Under the pieces are notes generated by a model. The model saw only the letters and a list, made by a program, of their open reading frames with translations, was not told where the DNA came from and made no database searches. The translations under genes were made by a program, and so were the position numbers. From assembly GCA_012295275.1 (NCBI GenBank), contig CM022667.1, positions 18,077,245 through 18,137,244 of the forward strand: 60,000 nt of DNA. Reading direction: 5' to 3'. Source of the DNA: Chrysomallon squamiferum (Eukaryota > Mollusca > Gastropoda > Neomphalida > Peltospiridae). This document shows, piece by piece, positions 40,301 through 54,331 of the stretch (positions are counted from its first letter, which is position 1; each line of letters opens with the position of its first letter).

Positions 40301-43300
40301 TACAGGTATAGAGAGAGGTGTGTGGTGTTAAACATGGAGTGTACCACAGTAGTATAGAGAGGGTGTGTGGTGTTAAACATGGACTGTAGTACAGGTATAG
40401 AGAGGTGTGTGGTGTTAAACATGGAGTGTAGTACAGGTATAGAGAGAGGTGTGTGGTGTTAAACATGGACTGTAGTACAGGTATAGAGAGAGGTGTGTGG
40501 TGTTAAACATGGACTGTAGTACAGGTATAGAGAGAGGTGTGTGGTGTTAAACATGGACTGTAGTACAGGTATAGAGAGGTGTGTGGTGTTAAACATGGAG
40601 TGTAGTACAGAGAGAGGTGGTGTTAAACATGGAGTGTAGTACAGGTATAGAGAGAGGTGTGTGTGTGGTGTTAAACATGGACTGTAGTACAGGTGATAGA
40701 GAGAGTGTGGTGTTACATGGGTACAGAGAGAGAGGTGTGTGGTGTTAAACATGGAGTGAGACCACAGACAGCTGACTGTAGTACAGGTATAGAGAGAGAT
40801 GTGTGGTGTTAAACATGGAGTGAGACTGTAGTACAGGTATAGAGATAGGTGTGTGGTGTTAAACGTGGAGTGTAGAACAGGTATAGAGAGAGGTGTGTGG
40901 TGTTAAACATGGAGTGTAGTACAGGTATAGAGATAGGTGTGTTGTGTTAAACGTGGAGATTAGAACAGGTATAGAGAGAGGTGTGTGGTGTTAAACGTGG
41001 AGTGACACCAGAGACAGTTGACTGTAGTACATGTATAGAGAGAGGTGTGTGATGTTAAACGTGGAGTGACACCAGACAGCTGGCTGTAGTACAAATAAAG
41101 AGAGAGGTGTGCGGTGTTAAACGTGGAGTGAGACCACAGATAGCCGGGTGTGGTATAGGTATAGAGAGAGGTGTGTGGTGTCAAACATGGAGTGAGACCA
41201 CAGAGCTGACTGTAGTACAGGTATACAGAGAGGTGTGTGGTGTTAAACATCGACTGTAGTACAAGTATAGAGAGAGCTGTGTGGTGTTAAACGTGGAGTG
41301 AGACCACAGAGCTGACTGTAGTACAGGTATACAGAGAGGTGTGTGGTGTTAAACATGGACTGTAGTACAGGTATAGAGAGACATGTGTGGTGTTAAACGT
41401 GGAGTGTAGTACAGGTATAGAGAGAGGTGTGTGGTGTTAAACATGGAGTGTAGTACAGGTATAGAGAGAGGTGTGTGGTGTTAAACGTGGAGTGTATTAC
41501 AGGTATAGAGAGAGGTGTATGGTGTTAAACGTGGAGTGACACCAAAGACAGCTGACTGTAGTACATGTATAGTGAGAGATGTGTCGTGTTAAACATGGAG
41601 TGTAGTACAGGTATAGAGAGAGGTGTGTGGTGTTAAACATGGACTCTAGTATAGGTATAGAGAGAGGTGTGTGGTGTTAATCATGGAGTGAGACCACAGA
41701 GAGCTGACTGTAGTACAGGTATAGAGAGAGGTGTGTTGTGTTAAATGTGGAGTGAGACCACAGAGAGCTGACTGTAGTACAGGTATAGAGAGAGGTGTGT
41801 GGTGTTAAACATGGAGTGAGACTACAGAGATCTGACTGTAGTACAGGTATATAGAGAGGTGTGTGGTGTTAAACGTGGAGTTTAGTACAGGTATAGAGAG
41901 AGGCGTGTTGTGTTAAACATGGAGTGTAGTACAGGTATAGAGAGAGGCGTGTGGTGTTAAACATGGACTGTAGTATAGGTATAGAGAGAGGTGTGTGGTG
42001 TTAAACATGGACTGTAGTACAGGTATAGAGAGAGTTGTGTGGTGTTAAACATGGAGTGTAGTACAGGTATAGAGAGAGGTGTGTGGTGTTAAACATGGAG
42101 TGTAGTACAGGTATAGAGAGAGGTGTGTGGTGTTAAACGTGGAGTGTAGTACAGGTATAGAGAGAGGTGTGTGGTGTTAAACATGGAGTGTAGTACAGGT
42201 ATAGAGAGGTGTGTGTGGTTAAACGTGGAGTGTAGTACAGGTATAGAGAGAGATGTGTGGTGTTAAACATGGAGTGTAGTACAGGTATAGAGAGACATGT
42301 GTGGTGTTAAACATGGAGTGTAGTACAGGTATAGAGAGAGGTGTGTGGTGTTAAACATGGAGTGTAGTACAGGTATAGAGAGAGGTGTGTGGTGTTAAAC
42401 ATGGAGTGTATTACAGGTATAGAGAGAGGTGTGTGGTGTTAAACATGGAGTATAGTACAGGTATAGAGAGAGGTGTGGTGTTAAACGTGGAGTGTATTAC
42501 AGGTATAGAGAGAGGTGTGTGGTGTTAAACGTCTAGTGTAGTACAGGTATACAGAGAGGTGTGTGGTGTTAAACATGGAGTGAGACCACAGGCAGCTGAC
42601 TGTAGTACAGGTATAGAGAGAGATGTGTGGTGTTAAACATGGAGTGAGACCACAGACAGCTGACTGTAGTACAGGTATAGAGATAGGTGTGTGGTGTTAA
42701 AGGTGGAGTGTTGTACAGGTATAGAGAGAGGTGTGTGGTGTTAAATATGGACTGTAGTACAGGTATAGAGAGAGGTGTGTTCTGTGAAACATGGACTGTA
42801 GTACAGGTATAGAGAGAGGTGTGTGGTGTTAAACATGGACTGTAGTACATGTATAGAGAGAGTTGTGTGGTGTTAAACATGGAGTTTAACCACAGAGAGC
42901 TGACTGTAGTACAGGTATAGAGAGAGGTGTGTGGTGTTAAACATGGACTGTAGTACATGTATAGAGAGAGTTGTGTGGTGTTAAACATGGAGTTTGACCA
43001 CAGAGAGCTGACTGTAGTACAGGTATAGAGAGAGGTGTGGTGTTGAATGTGGAGTGAGACCACAGAGAGCTGACTGTAGTACAGGTATAGAGATAGGTGT
43101 GGTATTAAACGTGGAGTGTAGTACAGGTATAGAGAGAGGTGTGTGGTGTTAAATGTGGACTGTAGTACAGGTATAGAGAGAGGTGTGTGGTGTTAAACAT
43201 GGACTGTAGTACAGGTATAGAGAGAGGTGTGTGGTGTTAAACATGGACTGTAGTACAGGTATAGAGAGAGGTGTGTTGTGTTAAATATGGAGTGAGACCA

Positions 43301-44199
43301 CAGACAGCTGACTGTAGTACAGGTATACAGAGACGTGTGTGGTGTTAAACGTGGAGTTAGACCACCTAGTTTGTTGTGATGCTGACACTTACACTGCAGT
43401 GACATCTCACCTTACACAGAAATCACTGTTCTTTTATGTCTGCTTCTTTTCACTTTTATGCACATTACTCATAAAAGAGAAATGGCTGAAATAATAACAT
43501 TGTGGTCTCTAAAATTCAAAACGTTTTATATTTCCTTTTAAGAACAAATACTGTTGTTATTTTGTTTTGATCCTATTAATGTTAGTTTTTCCATAGATTA
43601 TGTGACTTCTAAGTGTTAGATTAGGATAGAAAACTTAACACATTTCGTTTTAAAAACTAATACTGTTGTTATATTATATTATCCTTTTAATGTAATATTT
43701 GGGATGATAAATAATTTTAGCTGTTTTATTATAGTGCTAAACAAAAACTGAAAACTAAATATACTGTATATTAAAATTGGATTTTCCATATTGTAAAATT
43801 TTCTGTTATTTTTTTTAACGTTAAATAAAAATTGAAACTGACAAGAAAATATTTGTTATTTCTTTTTAAAATCAAGTTTTGTTATTATATTGTATCTTTT
43901 TGAAGTAGTTTTCCCAAATAGTACAATGTGAATTTGGTAAATTAATGTGGTAAATTGAAAACAAATTTTAAAAACAGATACTTTTATTGTTTTATAATAA
44001 TCCTCTTCAAGTCAGTTTTCTCACTTTGCAAAATATTCTACTTTTTAATATTAAATGCAACAAATAGTCTTGTCTATATACATACATACATTTTATTTTA
44101 TAATTATCAAAAGTGTATTTACTTAAACCAGCCAAACAACTTCATTATAGCTTAAACCTTTCAGGTCTTTACTTTTAACAACAAAGTAGAAAGCTAATC

Positions 44200-44245
<46 letters not shown>

Positions 44246-47200
44246 TGTGTGATAAAAAAAAAAACAATCAAAGAAAAGAAAGATAGCACAGGGTTTGCTC
44301 CAAACAACAGTGTAATTAAATACTAACATTAACAATAATTTATTAAAATACCTGTTTCCACATTTATTTTTCATGGTATGGAAACAGATAAAAATGGATG
44401 TTTTAGTATGTATGGATATCTGTTTAAGTTTTATAACCACCATAACTTGAAGCAGACAAAGATCAGTTTGTATAGAATTTCTCTTTTCATTTATTATGCC
44501 TTTCATATTCAGTACAAGAATCAAAAGGAAGGAAAAATTAAAAAAAGAAAGACAAAAAAAAGTGAAGAAAACAAAATAATTGTTTGATTATTTTTAAAGC
44601 CTTGTTTCTATTGTTGTTTTTTTCTTTTACTTTCTTTTGTTGTTTTTTTATTTTATTGTTTTTTTTAAATTCTTTTCACAGTTAGGAATTTATATTTACT
44701 AACTTGACTTCACAAAATAATAACATTTTTAATATTTGTCACCTGTTTTCATTTCATATCCAATTTATTACAAACACTTCATTTTTCATAAAAGATTTCA
44801 TATGTCTGTAAAGATGTGTATAAAAAAATATCAGGCATTAAACTAAACACTATTTTATTGTTAATTTCATAAAAGGTTCTGAAATGCAAATTTACTTTTA
44901 TACCACCAGTCGACAGGTATTGCTAGAAAACAAAAAACACACTGCAATAATTTATTTTAAGTTTTATTATAAATTTATTTTAAATTTTATTTAAAATTTT
45001 ATTTTAATTTTTATTTAAAATTTTATTTTTAATTTTAGTGTACATTTTAGTCAGAAATGTTTAAACAGGTTTTTTTGGCAATGCTATAATTGACAAATCT
45101 TTAAATATCTCTTTGCACCTTGATAGGTTTCTAACTGTTGGGTGACATTTTTCTGTGATATTTGATTGTCAGTCAACTGTCATTCATCTCTGATGTGTTA
45201 CAGTAAGAGGTGTGGTAAAAGTGTTAAAAGTAGAGATAAAGATTACAATTTCATTATTTGACAGATAATAAAAGAAGAAAGTGTACAAAGGAATATTTGT
45301 TTATAAAACAGTTTTGTCTGGACTCAATTTTGTTCATAATTGTGATTCAGAGTGTAAGGAATTCTTCCTTTTCTTTTGTCTTTTATTTCATTGATTAGTT
45401 TTATAACCATTTTGTTACGTTTTTTTTTAATTTCATTAAGTCTTTTCAAAGTTAAGAATTTGTTTTTACTAAAGTTTGTTATCTGCTTTAATTTTATGCC
45501 AGATTTAATATATGTTGTTTTGTAAAAGTCTAAAATGTTGATAAAGGTGAATACAAAGAAAAGTGTTACTTATTACCAGTCATTAAGACAGTGTTTGATT
45601 TCATCCAACTGTTTCACTGTCTCTGATTTGTAATGATGATACAAGATGACAGGAGGATATACAGACTACTCTAATGACCACAATGATCATTTGAGTAGTG
45701 GGAGAAATACTTAGTTCATCACTTGTAATGAATCAAAGTTGATGTTACTTGATAATGTTATATACACTGTGGATCTTAATTTCCAAGGGCTGAGAAGAGG
45801 TCAAATAGTTTTCAGCCTGTGACCTCCTCATTGATTATACAGATGTAAAAGAAGATATCAGTCTATGAAAAAAAGTTATTTTAATTAGCATAACATAATT
45901 TTTGCACTGATGAATAAAAAGAAAAAAAAAAAAGATAAATTACATTTTGTAATACATATATTCTTTTAATCTGGAAACTAATGATCAGAAATTTATGTAA
46001 AGCAAAAACACATGAGTCAAATAACTTGTACTATATTTTATTTTTGATTTAAAGTCATAATTAGTATAAGTAATCCAACATAAGTGCATAATAAAATGAT
46101 ATAAAGAATTTGAATCAGAAATAACACAGAGATTATCTTCTTTTTACTGAAATGAATACAAAATTAATATTAAATAATAACAAAACCATTTCATAATAAA
46201 AAGAAATAAAAAAAATATATATATGCCATAGACATTTTTTTTTTTTTTTAAAGATTATTTAAAACTAAATACATAATAATTAATAAATAAAATATTTTAA
46301 TAATATGAGAAATAATATAAAAATGTAACAAATGCATGTAGAAATGAATATGAGAAATGAAGTGGATATCTCCAGATGTTGCAAACCAAACACTATCATT
46401 GTAATTTGGTATAAAACAACACCTGGATGGTACAGTCCAGACGTGAAGCAATGTGGTCTGGTTTTAAACATAAACTTTATTTAACTCAGTATCATCAGCT
46501 GTTTTATTATCTGAAGTACAAGTGGACATAATGACAGTATTTACAGCAGGTTCAGGTAAAAGACACAGACTGCAGTCACCCACAGACAGCAGTAACCCAC
46601 AGACTGCAGTCACCCACAGACAGCAGTCACCCACAGACTGCAGTAACCCACAGATTGCAGTCACCCACAGACTGCAGTAACGCACAGACTGCAGTAACCC
46701 ACAGACAGCAGTAACCCACAGACTGCAGTAACGCACAGATTGCAGTCACCCATAGACTGCAGTAACGCACAGACTGCAGTAACCCACAGACAACAGTAAC
46801 CCACAGACTGCAGTAATGCACAGACTGCAGTAACGCACAGACAACAGTAACCCACAGATTGCAGTCACCCACAGACTGCAGTCACCCACAGACAACAGTA
46901 ACCCACAGACAACAGTAACCCACAGACTGCAGTAACCCACAGACAACAGTAACCCACAGATTGCAGTCACCCACAGACTGCAGTAACCCACAGACAACAG
47001 TAACCCACAGACTGCAGTAACGCACAGACTGCAGTAACCCACAGACTGCAGTAACCCACAGACTGACCACATAGCCATGTACAACTAAACCATTCTATCT
47101 CTTTATACCATTAATGATAAAGAGTTTCCCACCAATGTTATTTTTTTCTTTGAAGATGTGGGTTTTAATGTGTTTATTTTCATCTAAAATTTAAATATGC

Positions 47201-50200
47201 TATCTTAGGTACATAGCTAAGATAAATAAATTCTGTTACATTAATGTAATTGCTTTTTACTGAGAGTGTCACAAACTTTTATACATCTTACTCACTTACA
47301 GTACCAAGCATGCCACTTATTTTGTGGTCAGTTTATATATTTGTTGTCACCATATCTTTCACTTTCTTGATGGAAATATCTTGAAATATCATTAATAAAC
47401 ATTTTTTTTATTATTGCTGTCATTTAAAGGTGAAACCACTGAATTATCATCATCATCATTATCACTATTATTATAATAATAATCATCATCATCAGGTTAT
47501 CACCATCATTATTATCATCATTGTCATGAACATCATCACTATTATTCTCACCACTATTGTCATCAGTATCATCATAATCATCATCATCACCATCATCATC
47601 ATTATTCTTATCATCACCATTATCATCATTATTCTTATCAGTATCATCATCATCATCATGATCATTATTATTGTTGTATATACCTGAATACTTTGATAAA
47701 TAACAAAAGTTTGTAAAAAAATAATTGTACATTGTAGACAGGAATACTTCGGCTACCAGATGAGGACTATGTAGTCGAGCCATTACCTGCCCAGATGCAA
47801 ATAACACCTCATGACAGCCATCTTGGCATTCCTCACATTATTTACTCTAGTATGGCTCTGAATAAACAAAACATTCACAAATACGAAGCCAAAGATTGTA
47901 AGTTTGTTTTTTCATTAATATAACTATTGTTAAAATTATCAGTATTATGAAAATAAATATAAAATTATTGAAAATTCCTTTTCATATTTAATTAATATAT
48001 TTATTAATACTATTAAATCAATATGGTTTTTAAAATAATAAATAATAAATAAAAATAGATAAGGTAATAGTACTGTAATTAATAACAAATATATAATTTG
48101 TAAACTTTACAGGTCAGTCTGATTTTTTTCTAAACACCATTACCAAAGCTCATTTCTGTTATATCTGATGCCAAATTATTTTTACAATTAATACAAATAC
48201 TGCAGAAAATTAAAATAAATATTTAATCATAATAACTCTCAAAAACAAGCATTACTTTTTTATTCTCTGTAGATAGATGAATATTCATTCTATAAACAAC
48301 TTTTTTTATATAACATCAAACTTTCAGTATTCACTTTTTGGTTTCAGACACAGATACGTCAGACTTTCAGTATTCACTTTTTGGTTTCAGACACAGATAC
48401 GTCAGACTTTCAGTATTCACTTTTTGGTTTCAGACACAGATACGTCAGACTTTCAGTATTCACTTTTTGGTTTCAGACACAGATACGTCAGACTTTCAGT
48501 ATTCACTTTTTGGTTTCAGACACAGATACGTCAGACTTTCAGTATTCACTTTTTGGTTTCAGACACAGATCGTCAGACTTTCAGTATTCACTTTTTTGTT
48601 TCAGACACAGATACGTCAGACTTTCAGTATTCACTTTTTTGTTTCAGACACAGATATGTCAGATTTCAACCCAACCAAGATTGACTCACGAGGCCGTCGC
48701 TCTGCCCACACTTATCACCATGGCAGTGCTCAGACTGTGGAGACTTTGGTTGTTGTTGATAAAACTATGTACTGGGACCACGGAGAACCGAACATAACTA
48801 TGTACATACTTAGCATTTTTAATATTGTAAGTTAATAAACAATTCTCATTAATTTTTATAACTAATTAATATTCTATAATACTGAATGTATGGAATATCA
48901 ATTATTATTAACAGTTCTTAAAAATACTGTTTTAGGTCAGCACAAACAAATATAATTTTAACTGATTATTTATTTTCACTGAATTTAAATTAATATTACA
49001 GATATTTCAAGATTTCATGAATGTGAATCAAAAAGAGAGCACATTTCTGATAAATTTATCTTTATTAGATATAGTTATTTATTGTTTATTTCTGTTATTG
49101 TATTTTACATTATATGCTCCAAGTATTGCTCTTATTTTGTGCTAATATTATATACATATACTGACATATCGATTTCCTCAAAACATATATATTATTCAGC
49201 TTACTGTCTCAGTTATCACATTTATATCTACCTATCGTACACAAAATATATTTAATTAAACTGAAATATTCTGTTTCGGGACACAGTTATTTCTATTCAT
49301 ATTTTATTATATATTGCATGTGTTATACTCACATGGAATTTTTGCAGGTATCTCAGTTATTTCAGGACAGCAGTATTGGTCATCAGATAGAGATTGTGCT
49401 TGTTGGTCTTGTTCTCTTAGAAGGAGATGAGGTAATTTTGTAGTTAATAATGTGACATTCAGAATGAATCAGTCAAAATTTTAATATTATAAAGTATATA
49501 ACATACCACCATACTTGTAATGTTTAATCTTATGAAGTCTGTAATACATCATACTTGTAATGTTTAATCTTATGAATTATGTAATACATCATACTTATGG
49601 TGTTTATTCTTATGAAGTATGTATCACATTGTTCTTGTAATGTTTAATCTTATGAAGTATGTAACACATCATACTTGTGATGTTTAATCTTATGAAGTAT
49701 GTAACACATCATATTGTATATTATGAAGTATGTAACACATCATACTTGTAATGTTTAATCTTATGAAGTATGCAGCACATCGTACTGGTAGTGTTTAATC
49801 TTGTGAAGTATGTAACACATCATACTTGTGGTGTTATTAATCTTATAAAGTATGTAACAAATCATGCTTGTAGTGTTATTAAGTATGTAGCAGATCATAC
49901 TGGTAGTGTTTAATCTTGTGTGTTTTGTAGTTTGTTAATCATGTTTCATTTACAATATATAATAAATGTACCTGTAAAAATAATACAAATATTTGATTTA
50001 GTCTTTCTATATTTCATAATTTTTCTAACAAGACGGCTTCATTTAAAATAAAAAAGCCAAATGCAGCTAAGAAATCAGATTAAGAAAAAATTCTGTCGTG
50101 AACATTATACTTGTGCATTTTTATTTCACTCTGTTGATAAACCATGTTTTTTTCTGAAGTTATATTTATTTCTGTTTCAATTATTTTTTTCTATATAAAT

Positions 50201-53200
50201 AAAAATATTTCATCTGTGTAGAAATCTAGTTTATGAAGTGGTAAGATCAGTTAAAATATCTAAGATCAGTGATAGTTCTTTGTGTTATATCTGGGGGGTT
50301 TTCATTTGCAGCCTGGTTTGGAAATTGGTTACCATGCCGATCACACATTGAACAGTTTCTGCCAGTGGCAGTCAGTTCTGAGTGATTCCAGTGGCAAACA
50401 ACATGACCATGCCATTCTGCTGACAGGACTTGATATATGTTCTTATAAAAATTCTCCCTGTGATACCCTGGGTAAAGTGATCTGATAAAGTTAAAATATT
50501 TTTATTTTATTACAACAGTTAGCAGAACAAATTGTAAAAACACTTACTAACACATTCAACACAGGAAACACACACAACAGAAATACAAAACACATGCACA
50601 TATACAACATGCAGCAAACACACACAACATCATAGAAATTTACATACAATCTAGAATCATATTATTATACAAAACATTTGATTTACATTTTAACTGCTTT
50701 CACTAAATAATACATTGAAAGGAAATGATATATTTCCAAACTGCTATTTACAGTTATAAATATACAATAAATTATTTAAATTTCTTATGAATGATTCATT
50801 TAGAATTTTTTTTTTTTTCAGTTACTTCAAATGTGAATTTTTGTTATTTAGTAAACATAAATTGTTATAGAAACAAAACAAATAAAAGAGTTTTGTTATT
50901 ACATTTGTTTCTATCATTAAAATACCGATTTTATAAAATGTTATTAGGTAATTATTTTGTTTTTAGGGTTTGCTCCCATTAAAGGCATGTGCAACCCAGT
51001 AAGGAGTTGTATTGTTAATGAAGACACAGGGTTAGCAACAGCTTTCACCATTGCTCATGAAATTGGTCACAAGTAAGTCAAATACAGTCCCATGTTTTCT
51101 TTTCTCTTACATTAAATTGTAATTGTTGCCAGTTTTGGGGAATTGACTAGAACAGAAATCATTGATTAAATTCTAGCTACTGCTAGTTTCTGGAAAATTA
51201 GTTTATTTTTGGTCAGTACCAGCTTTTCCTTTATCATAAATTCTAATTATTTCTAGTTTCTGGGAAGTGAACAGTTTTTGGTCTCAAATATGTCAAACAG
51301 AACAGAAGTCAAATAGTTTAAACTTTTCCTGCTTCATGCATTAAATTCCAAAAGTTGCTAATTTCTTGGAAATCAGCTTTATGATTGAGGGAAATTAACA
51401 GATTTGTGTTCTTTATAATTTTATGATACTAAATACAATGTAATAATAAATTGAAATAAATAATCAGTTAAGAAACCTTATAAATATAGGATATCTGTGT
51501 TACCTGGTAATGTTTAAATTAAAAATATTTGTTGTAACTGTGGCTGATTTATTCTGATATTAGTTGCCATGAAGAAAGATCTCATGCTGATGTAATATAA
51601 TCATTCAAAAGACATTTTAGTTATAACTGTTTTCTAAAATTAAGTATATAAGTATACTCTCAGTTAACTTTTAGAATTTGCTTAACAATCACAATTTTTA
51701 ATTTTTTTCAGACAAAAGAAACCAGCAATTTTTCAGTATATTTGTTCATGGGGATATAAAACATAAAATAAAATAATTTAAATGGGTCGTTAATTATAAT
51801 AAATTAGTTACTGAAATGTTTTTGTGTTTTAATTACTCTTCCAGTTTTGGCATGTTTCATGATGGGGAGGGTAATTTCTGCAAGATGGATGCAGGTAACA
51901 TCATGTCACCTACACTGACCGGTCAAAATGGACGTTTCAGGTGGTCATCCTGTAGCAACAATTACCTTTATAAATTTCTGAAGTAAGAAAACTTAAAAAC
52001 AATGTTATTGTTATCTTTTTTTCATTTCTCAATAAACCTGTTTTATTGTACAAATAACATATTAAATGTTTAACACTCTGCTAACAATTATTATGCAATT
52101 TTAATGTATTTATTGTTACATAAAGTTAGTTATGTGTTGAAAAAGTTGTCTGGGAAAAGAATTTTTTTTTTTTATCTTTTAATAAAATAAGTACATCTGA
52201 ATATCTTCAAATTTTCATCACATTGTTATTCTGAATGTATGAAAATATATAAGATAAAAAATGCATGGAACATTTTTTTGTATATTTTTGCTTTTTTTAA
52301 TATCTTAAAATTTATTTTAGATAATTATTAATTTATGTATTCTGAACTATAAAAACATGTAGTAGATTAAATGCATAGAAGTGTTTACATTCAAAATTCA
52401 TTTATGAATATTGCATCAGGAATGTATTTCAGTTCTATCCAATCAGAATGTCTCTCAGATCAGCCTCATCGAGTTGCAGAACTCAAGTTTCCTGACAAGT
52501 TACCAGGGCAACTGTTTGATGCTGACATTCAGTGCAAGCTGCAGTTTGGCAGAAAGGCTAGAGTGTGCACTTTTGAATTTGGAAGGGTATGACAAGATTA
52601 TAATATAATATGAAAGAGCAGTTAATTGGTTTTATATTTCACTGAGGTCATAATAAAAACTATTTGATTGTATGACTTAATTAAAATGAAATTTGATTGG
52701 CTGACTTAATGAATTTCATTTGCAGTTGGGTGACTAAACAAAGATGTGAAATACTGTTGGCTTAGCTAAGATGAAGTATGACTGGCTGAATTAGTGAAGA
52801 TGAGATGTGATTGGCTGACTTAGTAAATATTGAAATTTGATTGGCTGATTTAGTCAAGAAAAAATTTCACTGGCTATCTTCCACAGATGTGTTTAAATTA
52901 TTGAAAGTGTTTGAACTCTGGTTGAGAATGTTGTAATTTTAGAAGTTTTCTTTCAGACTGAGTTGTGTCAGAGTTTGTGGTGTTTTAAAGGAAATCGACT
53001 CTGTGAAACTAAGTTTCTTCCTGCTGCAGAAGGAACGTCATGTGGACCTAGCAAAGTAATCAAATCACAGTCACAGTCAATTTCTAATATTAAATATTTA
53101 TTCGTTTTGAACTGCAGTACAGTATATTTAAATACAAACCAATTTACAGTGGTTCCTTAATATTTATAATCTTTATAAAATTTATAATTTTTGAAGCAAT

Positions 53201-54284
53201 TTGAATGTTTTATATATGTTTGTATATCTGTGTTTATGTCACTGCGTATGTGTGTTGGTGTGTGCACATATGTGTTTTTCTGAGTATGTTTGGGTGTGGG
53301 TGTTTATTAGTGTTTATGTCTGCTTGATTTTTTTATGCATGTAATTTACACAGTCAACGTTTCTGCAATAAATATTCATTGTTCTGCGAAGAAAAAATCA
53401 TTTATTAACTGTAAATTGTTTATAACTTTATTTCAGTGGTGCCATCATGGCCAGTGTGTCAAATATGGTCATGAAGGACCCAGACCTATAGATGGGAAGT
53501 GGTCTCAGTGGTCATCATGGACGTTGTGTACACGTAGTTGTGGTACGGGAGTAAAACAACGTACACGTTACTGTGGTAGTCCAGTGTAAGTATCAACATG
53601 GCTGTCTGACGTATGTGATGTACATATATAATTTTCTTGGAAGATAATGTAATAAAAACCAGGTTGTTTACTGTGGTGGTCCAGTGTAAAAGAAATGCCA
53701 TGCTGTTGTTGCTTACTTTCAGTGTAAGTCAACCTTGCATTTATTTAAATAACTTCTCATCTCTATACATTTTATCTGAGTTTAATAATTTTCTAATAAT
53801 GTAATCTAATATTGCTATTTTAATCTTTGACCTCCATTTCAAACATTAGCGGCAGCCTTACTAATATTAACAATCAAGTTAAAATAGTTTCTTCTTTTCC
53901 AGACCTCAGTATGGAGGGAAGCCATGTCAAGGGAAAGCAGTGATGCAGAAACTTTGTTGTTTGCAGGTTATCTCCCTTGATTAATCCTGAATCATTTATT
54001 AAAGACACAATAAAATAAAATATTTAACAAAAATGTTTTACTGAAATCAAATCTGTTATAAATAAAAATCAGAAGTATTGCACTGGAACAAAAATTCACA
54101 GTATTTTTTAAAATGAAATTCAAAGAAATATTTAGATATTCATACATAGATTTATTTGTTAAACCATATGTCATTTTGTTCTTCTTTAAAATTATGTATA
54201 TATGTCATATTACTCAGTAACTAAAGAAATGTAACTACATATTCAAACTTAACCTATTGAACATTTTTTGTTTTAAGCCAAATA

Positions 54285-54331
<47 letters not shown>

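Larger units (their letters stand above)
25286..47737 (+). other. ADAMTS16: Giant 22.4-kb prodomain intron of ADAMTS
   Basis: It splits the conserved propeptide sequence C-H-S-L / T-G-I-L-R. It carries a 65-80-bp tandem array, nested DNA transposons, an inverted palindrome, a 10-kb minisatellite, a 17-bp minisatellite and (ATC)n repeats. No exon between 25286 and 47737 could be supported, and the prodomain reads through without one. Confidence 0.8.

Noticed and set aside
33251-43372. CRISPR-like array
   Set aside because: Units are directly adjacent with no unique spacers, and the window is eukaryotic.
33949-43405. Many long minus-strand frames ([20 protein letters not shown]-type) as a repetitive protein gene
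   Set aside because: The 44-bp unit is not a multiple of three and lacks stops on the minus strand in every frame, so open frames arise in all three frames by periodicity. They lie inside an intron of a well-supported gene and have no splice or start evidence.
46464-47084. Minus-strand frames rich in [12 protein letters not shown]
   Set aside because: 17-bp minisatellite read-through in all frames.
47424-47807. Poly-Asp/Asn frame on the minus strand
   Set aside because: (ATC/ATT)n simple repeat.
48277-48620. Plus-strand frames across the 43-bp repeat as a separate repetitive protein
   Set aside because: The copies derive from a splice acceptor and exon start. Only the last copy is part of the predicted coding sequence. 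Extra coding use is possible but unproven, so it is reported as a finding rather than a gene.
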